From: Lentisphaerae bacterium GWF2_44_16
Lineage (GTDB): Bacteria > Verrucomicrobiota > Lentisphaeria > Victivallales > GWF2-45-14
DNA: 36,003 nt
NCBI GenBank assembly: GCA_001803225.1
Contig: MHBF01000076.1
Coordinates: forward strand, 1 to 36,003
Direction of reading: 5' to 3'
Below, one piece after another: positions 34,589 to 36,003 of the stretch (position 1 is the stretch's first letter; each line of letters begins with the position of its first letter). Both the position numbers and the translations under genes were made by a program. The notes below the pieces were generated by a model. That model was not told where the DNA came from, searched no databases, and saw only the letters and a list, made by a program, of their open reading frames with translations.

Positions 34589-34619
34589 ATCGGGCATATA
34601 AGTTCTCGTATCGGGCATA
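34589..34619. promoter_or_regulatory. AraC-type operator: direct repeat at a 21-bp period
   Basis: ATCGGGCATA at 34589-34598 and again at 34610-34619, exactly 21 bases apart, i.e. two helical turns, the spacing typical of AraC-family half-sites such as araI1-I2. It lies between the five-gene operon and the divergent AraC gene. For the operon the inner copy would overlap the -35 region of a promoter whose -10 is TATTAT (34576-34571), which fits class II activation. The repeat is seen directly; the regulatory role is inferred. Confidence 0.65.
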
Positions 34620-34625
34620 AAAAAT

Positions 34626-35414
34626 ATGAACGCGGAAAATATTGAAAGCATAATCAAGAGACTGGGAACTGAGATACGCCTGCAGAGCGTGAATTATCTG
34701 GAGGCTTCACCCGGCATTTCGACGAATCTGCATATTCACCCTGATTTGCTGCATATTGTTTACATTGTCGGAGGAAAAGGTATTTGCCTTCTTGAAGGGA
34801 AAAAATATGTTTTTGTCCCGGGGATGCTGCATGTGGTGTATCCGAATGAAGCGCACAGATATATCGTTGACCGTGAAAATCCTTATAAAGTATATTTCAT
34901 TCATATAAACTGGATGGGACAGTTGCCGGAATTTCCGCGTTTTGTAAGAATAAACAAAAAAGGTTTTGAGAAATTATTAAAGGAATTGACGGACTTGTGT
35001 CATAACGACAAGAGTCCAGGCAGAGAAATAAGAAAGGCAGCTTTATTATGCACCGTACTGGCTGACCTTTTCGATATTTATTATGGAGGGGAAGGTGGGG
35101 AAAAGAGCCCGTATGCGGTAAAGAAGGAAATCTCAAACATTTTCTCAAGGCTTCAAAGTCCACCGTTCGTATTTCCCGGGATTGATGAATTGTCCGCGTC
35201 CGTGAATATGTGTCGAAGGAGTTTTACTAAATTTTTCCGCGAAAGTACCGGCATGTCGGTGTTTGATTACCATATGAAGGCCAAAATGACTTACGCCAGG
35301 AATTTGATAGAGGCGAAAGAGTTCAAGTTGAAGGAAATAGCGTTTCAGTGCGGTTACAGAAATTCTCAGAATTTTCTTCGAGCCTACAAAAGTTTTTATT
35401 CGATTGAATCCTAA
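34626..35414 (+). CDS. AraC-family transcription regulator with apparent C-terminal frameshift
   Basis: 262 residues. N-terminal cupin sensor (LHIHPDLLHIVYIVGGKGICLL, PGMLHVVYPNEAHRY). C-terminal double helix-turn-helix (FPGIDELSASVNMCRRSFTKFF and LKEIAFQCGYRNSQNFLRAY). The chain ends early at FYSIES. Skipping the G at 35406 restores a normal AraC end, FYSINPNDAVELI, stopping at 35434-35436. So a one-base insertion, a late truncation or a sequencing error is likely. The helix-turn-helix core is intact and the protein may still work. It is divergent from the five-gene operon, with the 21-bp-period direct repeat in between, and is its likely activator. Confidence 0.85.
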   Translation: MNAENIESIIKRLGTEIRLQSVNYLEASPGISTNLHIHPDLLHIVYIVGGKGICLLEGKKYVFVPGMLHVVYPNEAHRYIVDRENPYKVYFIHINWMGQLPEFPRFVRINKKGFEKLLKELTDLCHNDKSPGREIRKAALLCTVLADLFDIYYGGEGGEKSPYAVKKEISNIFSRLQSPPFVFPGIDELSASVNMCRRSFTKFFRESTGMSVFDYHMKAKMTYARNLIEAKEFKLKEIAFQCGYRNSQNFLRAYKSFYSIES

Positions 35415-35484
35415 TGATGCCGTTGAACTGATTTGATTTTTTTGGGGAAGACTATAGTTTAAAGAAAAATGGGGGAATTATATC

Positions 35485-36003
35485 TTGAAATTCTGGACGA
35501 GGATTGCTACTGATAATTATATTAAATGGAGTCTGCTTTTTCTTTTCGCGCTGATAATTTTCACGTTGAATCTATCGGAGCCCGGGCTTTATTCCACACA
35601 AGAGGGCAATGCCGCGATAATAACGAGAAATATGATAGACTCCGGGAATTACCTGAGTGTTTACATAAAGGACGCGCATAATACTGAAAAACCCGTATTA
35701 AGCTACTGGCTTTGTGTTTTGTCTTGTATGTTCTTGGGAATAAGTGAAATAGGACTGAGGCTTCCTTCCGCGACAGCCGCGATAATCGCGGTGCTTCTTA
35801 CCGCGTATCTGGGGCGGAAAATTTATGGAGAGAAAACAGGTTTTCTGGCAGGTTTTATTCTGGCTTCGATGATATCTTTCGCGAATTTGGGAAGAACAGC
35901 CAGGATTGACATTATACTCTGCGTTTTTTTCACACTTTCAATGTTTTTCCTGTATAAAGGCTATATAGAGCGGAAGAAAGCAACATGGTATCTGTATTTG
36001 TTC
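35485..36003 (+). CDS. ArnT/PMT-like membrane glycosyltransferase (partial)
   Basis: The first 173 codons of a gene that runs off the window. The TTG start at 35485 has GGGGGA (35471-35476) eight bases upstream; no in-frame ATG is nearby. The protein has a membrane helix (WSLLFLFALIIFTLNL), then SEPGLYSTQEGNAAIITRNM with the acidic QEGN in place of the usual DE motif, DAHNTEKPVLSYWL, SEIGLRLPSATAAIIAVLL, and GRTARIDIILCVFF. These are hallmarks of the GT-C family that transfers sugars from polyprenyl phosphate, as ArnT does to lipid A. It begins 70 bases after the AraC gene and is probably unrelated to it. Confidence 0.85.
   Translation, partial: MKFWTRIATDNYIKWSLLFLFALIIFTLNLSEPGLYSTQEGNAAIITRNMIDSGNYLSVYIKDAHNTEKPVLSYWLCVLSCMFLGISEIGLRLPSATAAIIAVLLTAYLGRKIYGEKTGFLAGFILASMISFANLGRTARIDIILCVFFTLSMFFLYKGYIERKKATWYLYLF

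Overview
The window looks like part of the chromosome of a Gram-negative carbohydrate-degrading bacterium of the PVC group, most probably Lentisphaerota (Victivallis/Lentisphaera-like). This rests on a stand-alone H-X9-DG pseudopilin beside a secreted glycosidase, GntR/LacI chimeric regulators, an AraC/URO-D pair, glycosidases and amidohydrolases with their own regulators, and PilT-type ATPases. The assignment is by family content, not by a database search. I see no tRNA, CRISPR array, transposase or phage gene.

Layout. 1-490: the 3' end of a 23S rRNA gene, a complete 5S rRNA and a strong intrinsic terminator. 594-5375: a GntR/LacI regulator with a consensus promoter embedded in an inverted-repeat operator, then a pseudopilin and a large secreted GH71/99-like protein with a LamG-like tail. 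5385-7925: an AraC regulator (with a possible small reading frame after it), a divergent URO-D-family gene and a CheY-like receiver. 8138-11816: housekeeping genes (dUTPase, ispF), a small membrane protein and an unusual tandem PilT-PilT ATPase. 11854-16282: rhamnulokinase, a convergent tagaturonate-epimerase-like gene and two small membrane proteins. 16421-21937: a second GntR/LacI regulator, a PHP-domain metallohydrolase that appears to have been placed between the regulator and a GH95-like glycosidase (the first 32 bases around the glycosidase start are duplicated on both sides), and the glycosidase itself. 22060-28040: asd, a gene-free stretch full of terminator-like RNA hairpins, pepF, a dense cluster of palindromes, a GYF_2 membrane protein and metG. 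28058-35414: a tightly packed five-gene minus-strand operon (two amidohydrolase-superfamily proteins, a beta-propeller, a HemL-like aminotransferase and a toroid/beta-sandwich carbohydrate-active-like enzyme) with a divergent AraC regulator. The shared promoter region has a 10-bp direct repeat at a 21-bp period. 35485-end: the start of an ArnT-like glycosyltransferase.

How the parts fit. Most accessory genes form small regulator-plus-enzyme modules for uptake products of deoxy-sugar or uronate polymers: GH95-like glycosidase, rhamnulokinase, the UxaE-like epimerase and the lyase-like operon. No transporter is present, and most of these enzymes lack signal peptides, so they probably act in the cytoplasm. 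The best candidates for something undescribed are the five-gene AraC-controlled operon, the fused tandem PilT motor, the triple-hairpin RNA locus after asd and the palindrome cluster before the GYF_2 gene.
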